Positions 26,566-34,899 of a stretch of DNA of 64,000 bases are shown here, one piece after another. The notes under the pieces are model-generated. The model made no database searches. It saw nothing but the letters and a program-made list of their open reading frames with translations, and was not told the DNA's origin. The position numbers were made by a program, and so were the translations under genes. The stretch lies in the NCBI RefSeq assembly GCF_900155615.1, contig NZ_FUHT01000003.1, positions 62,001 through 126,000 on the forward strand. The letters run 5' to 3'. The stretch comes from Massiliimalia massiliensis (GTDB lineage Bacteria > Bacillota > Clostridia > Oscillospirales > Ruminococcaceae). The first letter of the stretch is position 1, and the number at the start of each line of letters is the position of its first letter.

Positions 26566-26585
26566 GAAAAAATTAGAAAAAACAC

Positions 26586-26614
26586 TTGCATTTTCTTCGG
26601 CTTTGTGGTATAGT
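26586..26614 (+). promoter_or_regulatory. Promoter of rplS
   Basis: TTGCAT and TATAGT are 17 bp apart. The rplS start codon is about 158 bp downstream, leaving room for a structured leader. Confidence 0.75.
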
Positions 26615-26621
26615 ATATAAG

Positions 26622-26765
26622 CATTTAGTGTGCTCTGATCGAGGGATCAGAGGTTTCACCGCTTCGAAACCGTTCGATAGTGGGGATTAATGTACACTTC
26701 AAACATTAAAGCGGGCAGTCCTCTGCTGGTATGATAAAGCATGAATGTCTGAAAACTATAGGAGG
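26622..26765 (+). ncRNA. Probable L19 leader (ribosomal protein autoregulatory RNA)
   Basis: A 140-nt untranslated leader precedes rplS, at the position of the known Firmicutes L19 leader. It contains a clear CTCTGATCGAGGGATCAGAG hairpin and a GGTTTC/GAAACC pair. I assign it by position and hairpins, without a covariance search. Confidence 0.6.
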
Positions 26766-26771
26766 AACAAA

Positions 26772-27116
26772 ATGGACGCATTAAAACTGATCAGCTCCCA
26801 GAGCATGAAAGAAGAAGCGCCAAGCATGGAAATTGGTGATACTGTAAAAGTTCACGTGAGAATCAAAGAAGGAGACAAATCCAGAGTCCAGATCTTTGAG
26901 GGCACTGTGATTGCTAAGAAGCATGGCGGAATCAACGAAACCTTCACGGTACGCCGTGTAGCTCATGGCTGTGGAATCGAAAGGGTTTTCCCGATCCACT
27001 CACCCAATGTTGAGAAGGTCGAACTGGTAAGAAGCGGTAAAGTCCGCCGCAGCAAGCTCTACTATCTGCGCGATAGAGTTGGGAAAGCTGCAAAAGTTAA
27101 AGAAAGACTTCGCTAA
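26772..27116 (+). CDS. rplS: 50S ribosomal protein bL19
   Basis: The 114-residue bL19 lies at the 30S-50S interface. Landmarks are [59 protein letters not shown] and the basic C-terminus. The ATG at 26772 follows GGAGGAACAAA; an upstream in-frame ATG would add nine unrelated residues. The gene heads a run of lepB, rbgA and rnhB, a standard Firmicutes order. Confidence 0.98.
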   Translation: MDALKLISSQSMKEEAPSMEIGDTVKVHVRIKEGDKSRVQIFEGTVIAKKHGGINETFTVRRVAHGCGIERVFPIHSPNVEKVELVRSGKVRRSKLYYLRDRVGKAAKVKERLR

Positions 27117-27126
27117 TTGCGGCAAA

Positions 27127-27160
27127 GAAAGGACGGTTCTTGAGCTGTCCTTTTTTCTTT
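27127..27160 (+). terminator. Intrinsic terminator after rplS
   Basis: AAAGGACG pairs with TGTCCTTT over a 10-nt loop and is followed by TTTTTTCTTTTT. It probably reduces expression of the downstream genes relative to rplS. Confidence 0.8.
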
Positions 27161-27214
27161 TTCCCATCTTTAGAACCGGAGAAACAGGGGAAAATGAATG
27201 TTGGAGGACCTGAA

Positions 27215-27763
27215 ATGGAAGAAATACAGCAAAAACGCAATATCAAGCGGGAAGTTGAAGAATGGCTGGAATCAGTTATGATTGCCCTGGCATTCATGAT
27301 TTTCCTGTTTGTTTTTGTCATTGGGATTGTGATTGTCAACGGTGATTCGATGGACAACACCCTGCAGGACGGTCAGCGCCTGATTACGCTGCCGGTGTTT
27401 TACCAGGCCGGGCAGGGTGATATCGTTGTGATACACCGTGATGAGGAACGGCCGATCATCAAGCGGGTCATTGCCTGCGGCGGACAGACGGTTGATATTG
27501 ATTTCCGCACCGGAGCTGTTACGGTGGATGGAGAAATGTTGGACGAGCCCTATGTCAGCTCGCAGATTTCTGACTATGATGAAGACCGGATGCTGTCTTT
27601 TCCGGTTGAGGTACCCGAGGACAGCTATTTTGTGATGGGGGACAACCGTGGCAATTCGCTGGACAGCCGTTACAGGGAAGTCGGAATCATCAGGGAAAAT
27701 CAGATTTTCGGGAAAGTGGTACTGCGAATTTATCCCTTTCAGGCAATGGGCACTGACTTTTAG
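27215..27763 (+). CDS. lepB: Signal peptidase I
   Basis: LepB removes signal peptides from exported proteins. The 182-residue protein has one N-terminal transmembrane anchor (about 21-42). The catalytic Ser is in NGDSMDNTL (Ser45) and the Lys in PIIKRVIACGG (Lys83). The C-terminal boxes VPEDSYFVMGDNRGNSLDSR are intact. I chose the ATG at 27215, 7 nt after GGAGG. The ATG at 27194 precedes that site. Confidence 0.95.
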   Translation: MEEIQQKRNIKREVEEWLESVMIALAFMIFLFVFVIGIVIVNGDSMDNTLQDGQRLITLPVFYQAGQGDIVVIHRDEERPIIKRVIACGGQTVDIDFRTGAVTVDGEMLDEPYVSSQISDYDEDRMLSFPVEVPEDSYFVMGDNRGNSLDSRYREVGIIRENQIFGKVVLRIYPFQAMGTDF

Positions 27764-27835
27764 GACGGGCTTGGCCCGGTATGCTGCAGGGGAGAATTAC
27801 GTTTGCTGACCGCGAGAAAGGAACAGGGTATCACT

Positions 27836-28726
27836 ATGATTGAAATTCCATCCATCCAATGGTTTCCGGGCCATATGGCAAAAACCCGGCGGTTGATTCA
27901 GGAAAGCCTGAAGCTTTGTGACCTGGTACTGGAAATAACAGACGCCAGGATTCCGCAGAGCAGCCGGAATCCGGAGCTTGACCGATGGGTCGGCGCCAAA
28001 CCACGGATGATCTTACTGAACAAGGCGGACTCCGCCGACCCGAAAGCAACGGCAGAGTGGATCGAATACTATCGGGATCAAGGAATTCCGGCGATTGCCT
28101 GCGATTGCCGAAGCAGCAAGGGATTAAACCGTTTTTTGCCGACAGTGAAGGAAATGCTTTCTGAAACATTGGAAAAAAGGAAGAAAAAAGGGCTGATTGG
28201 CGGCGCGCTCCGGGTCATGGTCGTCGGGATTCCCAATGTCGGGAAATCCTCCTTTATCAACCGGATGGCGGGCTCTAAGCGCGCCAAGGTGGAGGATCGT
28301 CCGGGCGTCACCAGGGGGCGGCAATGGGTGAACATTAGCAGCGATCTGGAGCTTCTTGACATGCCGGGCGTTCTGTGGCCGAAATTTGAGGATCCGGCTG
28401 TAGGCGAAAAGCTGGCCTTTACCGGCGCGGTAAAAGACGATGTCATTGATATTGAACTGCTCGCCATGCGCCTTTTGGGATATTTGAGACAGGAATATCC
28501 TCAGTCGATTGAAGAACGCTATAAGCTGGCCGGAACCAATTATCAGGAGCTGGACGAATACGATCTGTTAGAGCTGGTTGGCAGGAAGCGCGGGATGCTG
28601 GTTTCCGGCGGCGAAGTCAATACTGAGCGCGCCGCGATTACCGTCATGGATGAATACCGCTCCGGCAGACTTGGAAAGATCACCTTTGACCGTCCTGTGA
28701 AACAAGGAGAGCAAACAGATGAGTGA
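27836..28726 (+). CDS. rbgA: Ribosome biogenesis GTPase YlqF/RbgA
   Basis: RbgA is needed for late 50S assembly. The 296-residue protein is circularly permuted: the G4 motif (NKAD) comes before the P-loop GIPNVGKSSFINR and G3 (DMPGVLWP). The start IQWFPGHMAKTRRLI is diagnostic. The ATG at 27836 follows GAGAAAGGAACAGGG. The stop codon overlaps the rnhB start region by 8 bp, so the genes are coupled. Confidence 0.97.
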   Translation: MIEIPSIQWFPGHMAKTRRLIQESLKLCDLVLEITDARIPQSSRNPELDRWVGAKPRMILLNKADSADPKATAEWIEYYRDQGIPAIACDCRSSKGLNRFLPTVKEMLSETLEKRKKKGLIGGALRVMVVGIPNVGKSSFINRMAGSKRAKVEDRPGVTRGRQWVNISSDLELLDMPGVLWPKFEDPAVGEKLAFTGAVKDDVIDIELLAMRLLGYLRQEYPQSIEERYKLAGTNYQELDEYDLLELVGRKRGMLVSGGEVNTERAAITVMDEYRSGRLGKITFDRPVKQGEQTDE

Positions 28727-29342
28727 CTTATATGAATTTGACCGATCACAGCAGTGTAATCTGCTTTGCGGAGTGGATGAGGCGGGCCGCGGGCCGTTGG
28801 CCGGTGACGTTTACGCCGCCGCGGTGATCCTGCCGATGGACTGTGAAATCGAGGGACTCAACGATTCCAAAAAGCTGACTGCAAAAAAGCGGGAAGCACT
28901 GTTCTGTGAAATAAAAGAGAAGGCGGTGTCCTTCTGCATTGCAACAGCAAGTGTCGAGGAAATAGAAAAGGTGAATATCCTCAACGCGACCTTTCTGGCG
29001 ATGCGGCGCGCAGTAGAGGGCTTGTCACAGCAGCCTCAGGTGGCGTTGGTAGACGGCAACCGCGGCCCTGGACTGCCGGTACATACAAAATGCATTGTCA
29101 AGGGAGACGCGGCCTCGGCAAGCATAGCGGCTGCTTCGATCCTGGCGAAAGTCGCGCGGGATCATTACATGGAGGAAGTGGCGCGTCAGTATCCGGAATA
29201 TGAGTTTGAAAAGCATAAGGGCTATGGTACCAGACTCCACTATGAAAAGCTGGACGAATATGGGGAAAGCCCGGTTCACCGGCACAGCTTTCTGAAAAAA
29301 TACTATGCGCAGAAGCAGGAGGATACAGCCGAAAAAAAGTAG
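28719..29342 (+). CDS. rnhB: Ribonuclease HII
   Basis: RNase HII cuts RNA in RNA-DNA hybrids and removes single ribonucleotides. The 207-residue protein starts with CGVDEAGRGPLAGDV, holding the DEAGRG motif. The other acidic residues are in NDSKKL and in the VDGNR region. The C-terminal HRHSFLKKYY ends the domain. The last codons are GAA AAA AAG TAG, which form a -1 slippery heptamer directly at the stop. The following yraN frame is entered only from here. Confidence 0.97.
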   Translation: MSDLYEFDRSQQCNLLCGVDEAGRGPLAGDVYAAAVILPMDCEIEGLNDSKKLTAKKREALFCEIKEKAVSFCIATASVEEIEKVNILNATFLAMRRAVEGLSQQPQVALVDGNRGPGLPVHTKCIVKGDAASASIAAASILAKVARDHYMEEVARQYPEYEFEKHKGYGTRLHYEKLDEYGESPVHRHSFLKKYYAQKQEDTAEKK

Positions 29343-29365
29343 GAACGGCAGGGGAGAACCTTGCC
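29317..29365 (+). promoter_or_regulatory. Candidate programmed -1 ribosomal frameshift signal
   Basis: Three parts are seen. AGGAGG lies at 29317-29322. The heptamer A_AAA_AAG at 29333-29339 is in the rnhB reading phase, 10 nt later and directly before the TAG stop. A hairpin at 29347-29365 follows (GGCAGGG paired with CCTTGCC, loop GAGAA), 7 nt after the heptamer. The layout matches the E. coli dnaX signal. A -1 slip enters the yraN frame. That the ribosome slips here is inference. Confidence 0.75.
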
Positions 29366-29707
29366 TGCAAATATCTTCGGCAGCATGGCTGGAGGATTGT
29401 CCGGCGAAATTTTACAGCCGCATATGGAGAGATTGATATTATTGCTGAGCGCGGGACGGTGCTTGCCTTTATCGAGGTTAAGACCCGTGCGTATGGCAGC
29501 TTATATGCCGCGCAGGACGCCGTAACTCCCAAAAAGCAGGAACGGCTGTGCCAAACCGCCGCCCTGTATCTGGCGGAGCACCCAGCCTCCCTGCAGCCGC
29601 GCTTTGACGTCTGCGAGATATATTTTACTGAGGATCGGCGCGCGCTGATCCGGTATCTGGAAAATGCGTTTCAGGATCGGAATGATTCAGGCCAATCCAA
29701 CATATAG
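29339..29707 (+). CDS. YraN family nuclease-like protein (UPF0102), no own start codon
   Basis: The frame encodes a complete UPF0102 domain: VGTAGENLACKYLRQHGW, AAYGEIDIIAE and FIEVKTRAYGS, with the acidic residues and Lys of an endonuclease-like fold. It ends at 29707. Between the preceding in-frame stop at 29243 and the domain there is no ATG, GTG, TTG or CTG. The first usable start, a GTG at 29459, would delete the N-terminal third. The domain begins one codon after the slippery site in the -1 phase relative to rnhB, so I infer an RNase HII-YraN fusion of about 329 residues. A one-base assembly error in the A7 run is the main alternative. Confidence 0.8.
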   Translation, partial: VGTAGENLACKYLRQHGWRIVRRNFTAAYGEIDIIAERGTVLAFIEVKTRAYGSLYAAQDAVTPKKQERLCQTAALYLAEHPASLQPRFDVCEIYFTEDRRALIRYLENAFQDRNDSGQSNI

Positions 29708-29727
29708 CAGTGATAGGAGGAATGACC

Positions 29728-30684
29728 ATGAATGAAAAAATAGCGGTTTTTGATCTGCACTGCGATACGGTTTTAGCATGCCTAAAGCAGGGCGCCGAGC
29801 TGAAAAGGAACCATCTGCAGCTTGACCTTGAACGGGGACTAGAGACGGCGGAGAGGTGGATTCAGACCCTTGCCTTTTTTATCGACGATTGTTATCGGGG
29901 CGAAGATGCATGGAACCATTTTTTTGATCAATATAGGCTGATGCGCCGGTTTTTGGAAGAAAATTCCGAGGCTATCCGGCTTTGGAGCCCGACATCCTTT
30001 CCGACAGACCCCTGTTGTCAGGCGATGCTGTCTGTAGAAGGCGGGGCTGTGCTCGGCGGGAAGCTCGAACGGATCGGGGAGCTTTACAGACTGGGCGTGG
30101 CCATGATGACATTGGTCTGGAACGGGGAAAACGAGCTGGGCAGCGGGATCGACGGATGCGGCGAAGGACTGACCGCGTTTGGAAAGAACGCTGTCAGGGA
30201 AATGGAACAAAACGGTATGGTTGTCGATGTTTCTCATCTCAACGACGCCGGGTTTTATGATGTGGAAAGGCTAGCGAAAAAACCTTTTGCTGCAACTCAT
30301 TCCAATGCGCGCTCTCTATGCGCACATCCGAGAAACCTGACAGATGAACAGATCCGGTGTATCATTGACCGCAGAGGTTTGATTGGTTTAAATTTTTATC
30401 CGTTGTTTGTCAACGGCGGACAGGAGTATGCGATTGATGAACTAATCCGGCATGCGGAGCATATTTTGTCTTTGGGCGGAGAACGGATTCTTGCACTAGG
30501 AAGCGATTTTGACGGAGCCGATATGCCGGCCGCAATCCCGGATATAAAGGGACTTGAAAACCTATACCAAAGTATGATAAAATATTTTGGAACAGAGATT
30601 ACAAAGGATGTCTTTTTCGGCAACGCCGCAGAGTTTTTCCGCCGCGTTACGAGGAGAAAGGGGAAGAAAGAAAATGTTTTATAA
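29728..30684 (+). CDS. Membrane dipeptidase-like protein (peptidase M19)
   Basis: The 318-residue protein is a zinc-dependent M19 dipeptidase homologue. Ligand motifs are FDLHCDTV, the metal-bridging Glu in LSVEGGAV, VDVSHLND, AATHSNAR and LGSDFDG. Bacterial relatives cleave dipeptides, including those with D-residues. The ATG at 29728 is 7 nt after AGGAGG; the ATG at 29722 would be too close. The 3' end overlaps thrC by 11 bp. Confidence 0.92.
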   Translation: MNEKIAVFDLHCDTVLACLKQGAELKRNHLQLDLERGLETAERWIQTLAFFIDDCYRGEDAWNHFFDQYRLMRRFLEENSEAIRLWSPTSFPTDPCCQAMLSVEGGAVLGGKLERIGELYRLGVAMMTLVWNGENELGSGIDGCGEGLTAFGKNAVREMEQNGMVVDVSHLNDAGFYDVERLAKKPFAATHSNARSLCAHPRNLTDEQIRCIIDRRGLIGLNFYPLFVNGGQEYAIDELIRHAEHILSLGGERILALGSDFDGADMPAAIPDIKGLENLYQSMIKYFGTEITKDVFFGNAAEFFRRVTRRKGKKENVL

Positions 30685-32167
30685 CAGTACCCGGGACCGC
30701 GCCGCTAAGGTGAGCGCTGCTCAGGCGATTACACAAGGAATTTCGGCCGAAGGGGGCCTGTTTGTTCCGGAGCAGCTTCCTAAGCTGACCGAAGCGGATT
30801 TTAACGCTTTAATTGAAAAATCTTATGTAGAACGCGCGATTGTGATTCTGGCAAAATTTTTGACAGACTTTTCCGATGTGGAAATCCGCTATTGCGCGGA
30901 AAATGCATATCATGATAAAAAGTTTAAAACCAATAATATTGCGGAGATTTCTCACCTGTTTGACGGAACCTATATGCTGGAGCTCTGGCATGGGCCGACC
31001 TGTGCGTTTAAGGATATGGCCTTACAGATTCTGCCGTATCTTCTGACTACTTCTGCCAAAAAGGTGGCGAAAGGCAAAAAAATTGTTATCCTGGTGGCGA
31101 CCAGCGGAGATACCGGAAAAGCCGCGCTGGAGGGCTTTAAGGACGTGCCGGACACGCAGATTCTGGTATTTTATCCGGAGGATGGCGTAAGCGCGATGCA
31201 GAAACGCCAAATGACTACCCAGGAGGGTGAAAACGTTGCGGTAAGCGCGATTAAAGGAAACTTTGACGATGCGCAGACCGGCGTCAAAAAGATTTTTACC
31301 GATCCGGCAGTAGTTGAAAAGCTGGCGGAAAACAATATGATGTTCTCATCCGCAAATTCCATCAACTGGGGCAGGCTCCTGCCGCAGATTGTCTACTATA
31401 TTTCTACCTACTGTGAATTAGTCAGGGATGAAGAAATCGCGATGGGCGATGAATTAAATGTCGTTGTTCCAACCGGAAACTTTGGCAATATCCTCGCGGC
31501 TTATTATGCTAAAAAGATGGGCGTACCGTTCGGGAAGCTGATTTGTGCTTCCAACGCGAACAACGTCTTAACCGAGTTTATCCGTACGGGAACCTATAAC
31601 CGAGTCCGCGATTTCCATACCACCATTTCGCCGTCTATGGACATCCTGATTTCCTCCAATCTGGAGCGGCTTCTGTATGATCTGTGCGGCTGTGATGACG
31701 AAAAGATTAAGACTTGGTTTGCTTCCCTTTCCGAGACCGGGAAATATACGGTGGATGCCGGCGTGATGGAAAAGCTGTCTGAGGAATTTTACGCGGGCTG
31801 CTGCGATGATGACGCCACCCGCGCAACCATTGGTGAAATATTCCGGAAATATTCCTATCTCTGCGATACCCACACAGCGGTTGCTGTCAAGGTGGCGCAG
31901 GAATATAAAAAGGAAACCGGAGATGACAGGAAGATGATTATTGCTTCTACAGCCAGCCCTTATAAATTTGCACCCAGTGTTTTGCCTGCGATCACAGATG
32001 AGATTCCGGCAGACGACTATGAACAGCTTGAACAGCTTCATGAGCTGTCTAAGCTGGAAATCCCGGCTGCGTTGGCAGAGCTCAAGCATAAGACGGTTCG
32101 TTTCACTGGCTCTGTAGACAAAGAGGAGATGGAACAGGTTGTCCTTGGCATGTTGGGACTTGCCTAA
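30674..32167 (+). CDS. thrC: Threonine synthase
   Basis: ThrC converts O-phosphohomoserine to threonine. The 497-residue PLP enzyme starts MFYNSTRDRAAKVS, typical of the longer bacterial and yeast type. The PLP lysine is in HGPTCAFKDMAL (Lys113). VATSGDTGKAALEG, the NSINWGRLLPQ segment and VPTGNFGNILA follow. The start ATG overlaps the dipeptidase gene, so the two are probably coupled, although no pathway link is apparent. Confidence 0.96.
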   Translation: MFYNSTRDRAAKVSAAQAITQGISAEGGLFVPEQLPKLTEADFNALIEKSYVERAIVILAKFLTDFSDVEIRYCAENAYHDKKFKTNNIAEISHLFDGTYMLELWHGPTCAFKDMALQILPYLLTTSAKKVAKGKKIVILVATSGDTGKAALEGFKDVPDTQILVFYPEDGVSAMQKRQMTTQEGENVAVSAIKGNFDDAQTGVKKIFTDPAVVEKLAENNMMFSSANSINWGRLLPQIVYYISTYCELVRDEEIAMGDELNVVVPTGNFGNILAAYYAKKMGVPFGKLICASNANNVLTEFIRTGTYNRVRDFHTTISPSMDILISSNLERLLYDLCGCDDEKIKTWFASLSETGKYTVDAGVMEKLSEEFYAGCCDDDATRATIGEIFRKYSYLCDTHTAVAVKVAQEYKKETGDDRKMIIASTASPYKFAPSVLPAITDEIPADDYEQLEQLHELSKLEIPAALAELKHKTVRFTGSVDKEEMEQVVLGMLGLA

Positions 32168-32171
32168 GAAA

Positions 32172-32205
32172 GATTCCCCCCGCCATCACCGGCAGGGGGA
32201 ATTTC
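32172..32205 (+). terminator. Intrinsic terminator after thrC
   Basis: ATTCCCCC pairs with GGGGGAAT around an inner GCC/GGC pair, followed by TTTC. It also separates thrC from the converging DUF1540 gene. Confidence 0.8.
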
Positions 32206-32220
32206 ATTGAGAAGCAACAG

Positions 32221-32403
32221 CTAATAGGTTTTTTTCTGCTCCTTAAAGGAACGGCAGATCGTATCGCTGACTGTTGTCGCAAAGGACGGCCCTACTTCGA
32301 TCTGATTTGCGGTACAGCCGCAGTGGTGGTTATTGTGGATGCAGTTTTCGACATTGCATGCAATGCCATGAATGCATTCCTTGTTACAGCCTTTATCAGA
32401 CAT
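32221..32403 (-). CDS. DUF1540 domain protein
   Basis: This 60-residue protein has seven cysteines, in CNKECIHGIACNVENCIHNN and HCGCTANQIEVG, plus a late IC. This matches DUF1540, a small probably metal-binding family common in spore-forming Firmicutes. Its function is unknown. It is transcribed away from the phosphoesterase gene. An AAAAGGAGTCGG ribosome binding site precedes the ATG. Confidence 0.85.
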   Translation of the reverse strand: MSDKGCNKECIHGIACNVENCIHNNHHCGCTANQIEVGPSFATTVSDTICRSFKEQKKTY

Positions 32404-32428
32404 GAATTCCGACTCCTTTTCCTTAAAC

Positions 32429-32458
32429 TTGTAAAAGCGATTGCTTTCACGGTATTAT
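32429..32458 (+). promoter_or_regulatory. Promoter of the phosphoesterase transcript
   Basis: TTGTAA and TATTAT are 18 bp apart. The predicted leader to the phosphoesterase is about 170 nt and contains two small open frames and start element copy D. Confidence 0.6.
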
Positions 32459-32484
32459 CGTTTGCCGGATGAGGAAAAATATCA

Positions 32485-32544
32485 ATGGCAAAAGACGTAA
32501 AGCATGGGAAAAACCGGCATCGGAAACGAAGAGATGCTGTTTAG
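32485..32544 (+). CDS. Possible 19-residue basic leader peptide
   Basis: A 19-codon frame follows GAGGA by 10 nt, just after the predicted transcription start. Its product, MAKDVKHGKNRHRKRRDAV, has eight Lys or Arg and two His. It overlaps a second frame (32504-32623, 39 codons, MGKTGIGNEEMLFSRAEIKE onward) that ends inside start element copy D. I cannot tell which, if either, is translated. Confidence 0.3.
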   Translation: MAKDVKHGKNRHRKRRDAV

Positions 32545-32590
32545 CCGGGCGGAAATCAAAGAGAACGGCGGCGCCGATTTAATTCTATTA

Positions 32591-32633
32591 AGAAAGGAGC
32601 GCTTTCGCCAGGGCGAAAGCTGAGGCCATACGT
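32591..32633 (+). repeat. Shine-Dalgarno/hairpin start element, copy D
   Basis: AGAAAGGAG (32591-32599) is followed by a perfect 9-bp hairpin at 32601-32620 (GCTTTCGCC, AG loop, GGCGAAAGC). The phosphoesterase ATG is 35 nt after the Shine-Dalgarno. This is the cleanest copy. Confidence 0.7.
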
Positions 32634-33320
32634 ATGAGTTTATTTGCAATAGGAGACCTGCATCTTTCGTTGGGCGGCAATAAACCAATGGATGTTTTCC
32701 CCGGTTGGGAGAATTATGTGGAGCTGCTCCAGGAAAGGTGGAACCGGATCGTAACACCGCGGGACACAGTCGTCGTAGTCGGGGATATTTCCTGGGCGAT
32801 GAATCTGGAGGACTGCGGAGAGGACTTCTCCTTTATCCACCGACTGAACGGTACCAAAATTTTGATGAAGGGAAACCACGATTTCTGGTTTACTACCAAA
32901 ACGAAGGTGGAGCAATATCTGGAACAGATGGGGTTTGATTCCATCAAAATTTTATTTAATAATTCTTATCCCTATGGCGATTATGTCCTGTGCGGCACCC
33001 GCGGATGGATCAACGAGCAGGGAGAAGCGGTTGATAAAAAGGTATTAAACCGGGAGGCCGGACGGCTCAGACGCTCGCTGGAGGATGGGAAGAAAAGCGG
33101 GAAAGAACCGATCGCGTTCCTGCACTATCCGCCTATTTATGGGAGCAGCGAGTGCTGGGAGATTTTAGAGGTGCTGCTTCAGTACCAGGTGCGGCGCTGT
33201 TATTATGGGCATATCCATGGAAAATCGGCAGAATATGCGATCAATGGAGACAGGAAGGGAATCCAATTCCGGCTCGTCTCCTGCGATCAGGTTGATTTTA
33301 CGCCGGTGAAGGTATTGTAA
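32634..33320 (+). CDS. Metallophosphoesterase
   Basis: The 228-residue calcineurin-type phosphoesterase has the dimetal motifs AIGDLHLS, VVGDISWAMN, KGNHDFW, AFLHYPP and YYGHIHG. Its natural substrate is unknown. The start codon has no normally placed Shine-Dalgarno; the nearest is in start element copy D. It is a single gene between divergent DUF1540 and tig. Confidence 0.9.
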   Translation: MSLFAIGDLHLSLGGNKPMDVFPGWENYVELLQERWNRIVTPRDTVVVVGDISWAMNLEDCGEDFSFIHRLNGTKILMKGNHDFWFTTKTKVEQYLEQMGFDSIKILFNNSYPYGDYVLCGTRGWINEQGEAVDKKVLNREAGRLRRSLEDGKKSGKEPIAFLHYPPIYGSSECWEILEVLLQYQVRRCYYGHIHGKSAEYAINGDRKGIQFRLVSCDQVDFTPVKVL

Positions 33321-33403
33321 GAGGAAAGGTTCTTTTTATAGCGTGAAAAAATTGTAAATTTCGCTGTTTTTTTAAAAAAATAGTAGCTATTCCAATGGAA
33401 GTA

Positions 33404-33412
33404 TGCTATAAT
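33404..33412 (+). promoter_or_regulatory. Extended -10 promoter of tig
   Basis: TGC precedes TATAAT (33407-33412). A -35 is not clear. The tig start is about 70 bp downstream. Confidence 0.6.
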
Positions 33413-33480
33413 CAGGAAGATGTCTCTCTATGCCCGGAATACCGGGAAAGAAGCAAAAATACAGGTTGGAGGAAACCAGA

Positions 33481-34767
33481 ATGAGCTTAGCAGAAACAAA
33501 AAATGTCGGCACAAACCGCTATGAATTGGTGGTTAAAGTTGATGCCGAAAAATTTGAAGCGGCAATTGAAAAAGCGTACCGCAAAAATGTAAAGAAAATA
33601 GATATCCAAGGCTTCAGAAAAGGCCATGCACCTAGAAAGATCGTGGAAAGAATGTATGGCGAAGGCGTTTTCTTTGAAGATGCGATTAATGACCTTTATC
33701 CGGCTGCTCTGCAGGAAGCAATCACTGAGTCGGGCTTGGAGGTTGTTGCACGTCCGGAAGTAGAAGTAACAGAGGTTAACAAGGCTGACGGCTTTACCTT
33801 CACTGCGAAATGCGTAGTAAAACCGGAAGTAGAAGTCAAGGACTACAAGGGTATTGAAGTTGAAAAAGAAGTAAAAGAAGTGACTGACGAGGAAATCGAC
33901 AGAAACCTACAGAACATGCAGGAAAAGCATGCTAGAATGATTGATGTTGATGACCGTCCGGCGCAGAACGGCGATTCCGTTGTATTTGATTTTGAAGGAT
34001 TTGTAGACGGTGTGGCTTTTGACGGCGGCAAGGCGGAAAAATTCAATCTGGAACTTGGTTCCGGCCAGTTTATTCCAGGATTTGAAGAACAGATCGTTGG
34101 GAAATCTATTGGAGAAGAATTTGACGTCAATGTTTCTTTCCCGGAAGATTATCATGTAGACGACCTGAAAGGCAAACCGGCTGTTTTCAAATGCAAGCTG
34201 CATGAGATCAAATATAAGGAGCTGCCGATTCTGGATGATGAGTTTGCGAAAGACGCGAGCGAATTCGATTCTCTGGATGAGCTGAAAGCTGACCTGAAGA
34301 AAAAGGCAGAAGAAGCAAATGAAAAAGCTGCTGAAACCGAAGTGGAAAACAAACTGATTGATACTGTGCTTGAAAACATGACCGGCGAAATTCCGGAAGA
34401 AATGTATGAAGTCCGTATCGATGAAATGGTTCGCGACTTTGAATACCGCCTTCAGATGCAGGGAATGGACCTTGAAACATACCTGAAGTATACCGGCATG
34501 GAGCTGGATTCCTTCCGCAAAACCTTTGCCGCACAGGCTGAAAAACAGGTTAAAATTCGTCTTGCTTTGGAAAAGATCGTTGAAGTTGAAAACATCACAG
34601 TGGAAGATGAAGCGGTCGAGGAAGAATATAAGAAGCTCGCTGACCAGTATAAGATGGAAGTGGAAAAGGTCAAAGGCTTTATTCCGGACGAAGAGTTCAG
34701 AAAAGACATGGCTGTTAACAAAGCAGTGGACTTGATCAAAGATACCGCAAAGATCACGGTAAAATAA
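33481..34767 (+). CDS. tig: Trigger factor
   Basis: Trigger factor is the ribosome-bound chaperone and prolyl isomerase. The 428-residue protein has the ribosome-docking loop QGFRKGHAPRKIVE in the N-terminal domain. The FKBP domain (about 160-245, NGDSVVFDFEGFVDG to FKCKLHEIK) and the long helical C-terminal domain are intact. The ATG at 33481 follows GGAGGAAACC. The gene order tig-clpP-clpX is conserved across bacteria. Confidence 0.97.
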   Translation: MSLAETKNVGTNRYELVVKVDAEKFEAAIEKAYRKNVKKIDIQGFRKGHAPRKIVERMYGEGVFFEDAINDLYPAALQEAITESGLEVVARPEVEVTEVNKADGFTFTAKCVVKPEVEVKDYKGIEVEKEVKEVTDEEIDRNLQNMQEKHARMIDVDDRPAQNGDSVVFDFEGFVDGVAFDGGKAEKFNLELGSGQFIPGFEEQIVGKSIGEEFDVNVSFPEDYHVDDLKGKPAVFKCKLHEIKYKELPILDDEFAKDASEFDSLDELKADLKKKAEEANEKAAETEVENKLIDTVLENMTGEIPEEMYEVRIDEMVRDFEYRLQMQGMDLETYLKYTGMELDSFRKTFAAQAEKQVKIRLALEKIVEVENITVEDEAVEEEYKKLADQYKMEVEKVKGFIPDEEFRKDMAVNKAVDLIKDTAKITVK

Positions 34768-34785
34768 GCACCTTCGTTTCATTTT

Positions 34786-34829
34786 AGGCTTTAGCCTGTC
34801 TGAATTATCAGGCAGGCTGCCTTTATTTT
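34786..34829 (+). terminator. Intrinsic terminator after tig
   Basis: AGCCTGTCTGA pairs with TCAGGCAGGCT over ATTA (11 bp, one G-T), then a short TTTATTTT tract. Confidence 0.8.
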
Positions 34830-34899
34830 AGAGCACTTTATGAATGTAATGTGATCAACATTGAATCAAACTTTAATTATTAGAAAGGATCGATTGATT

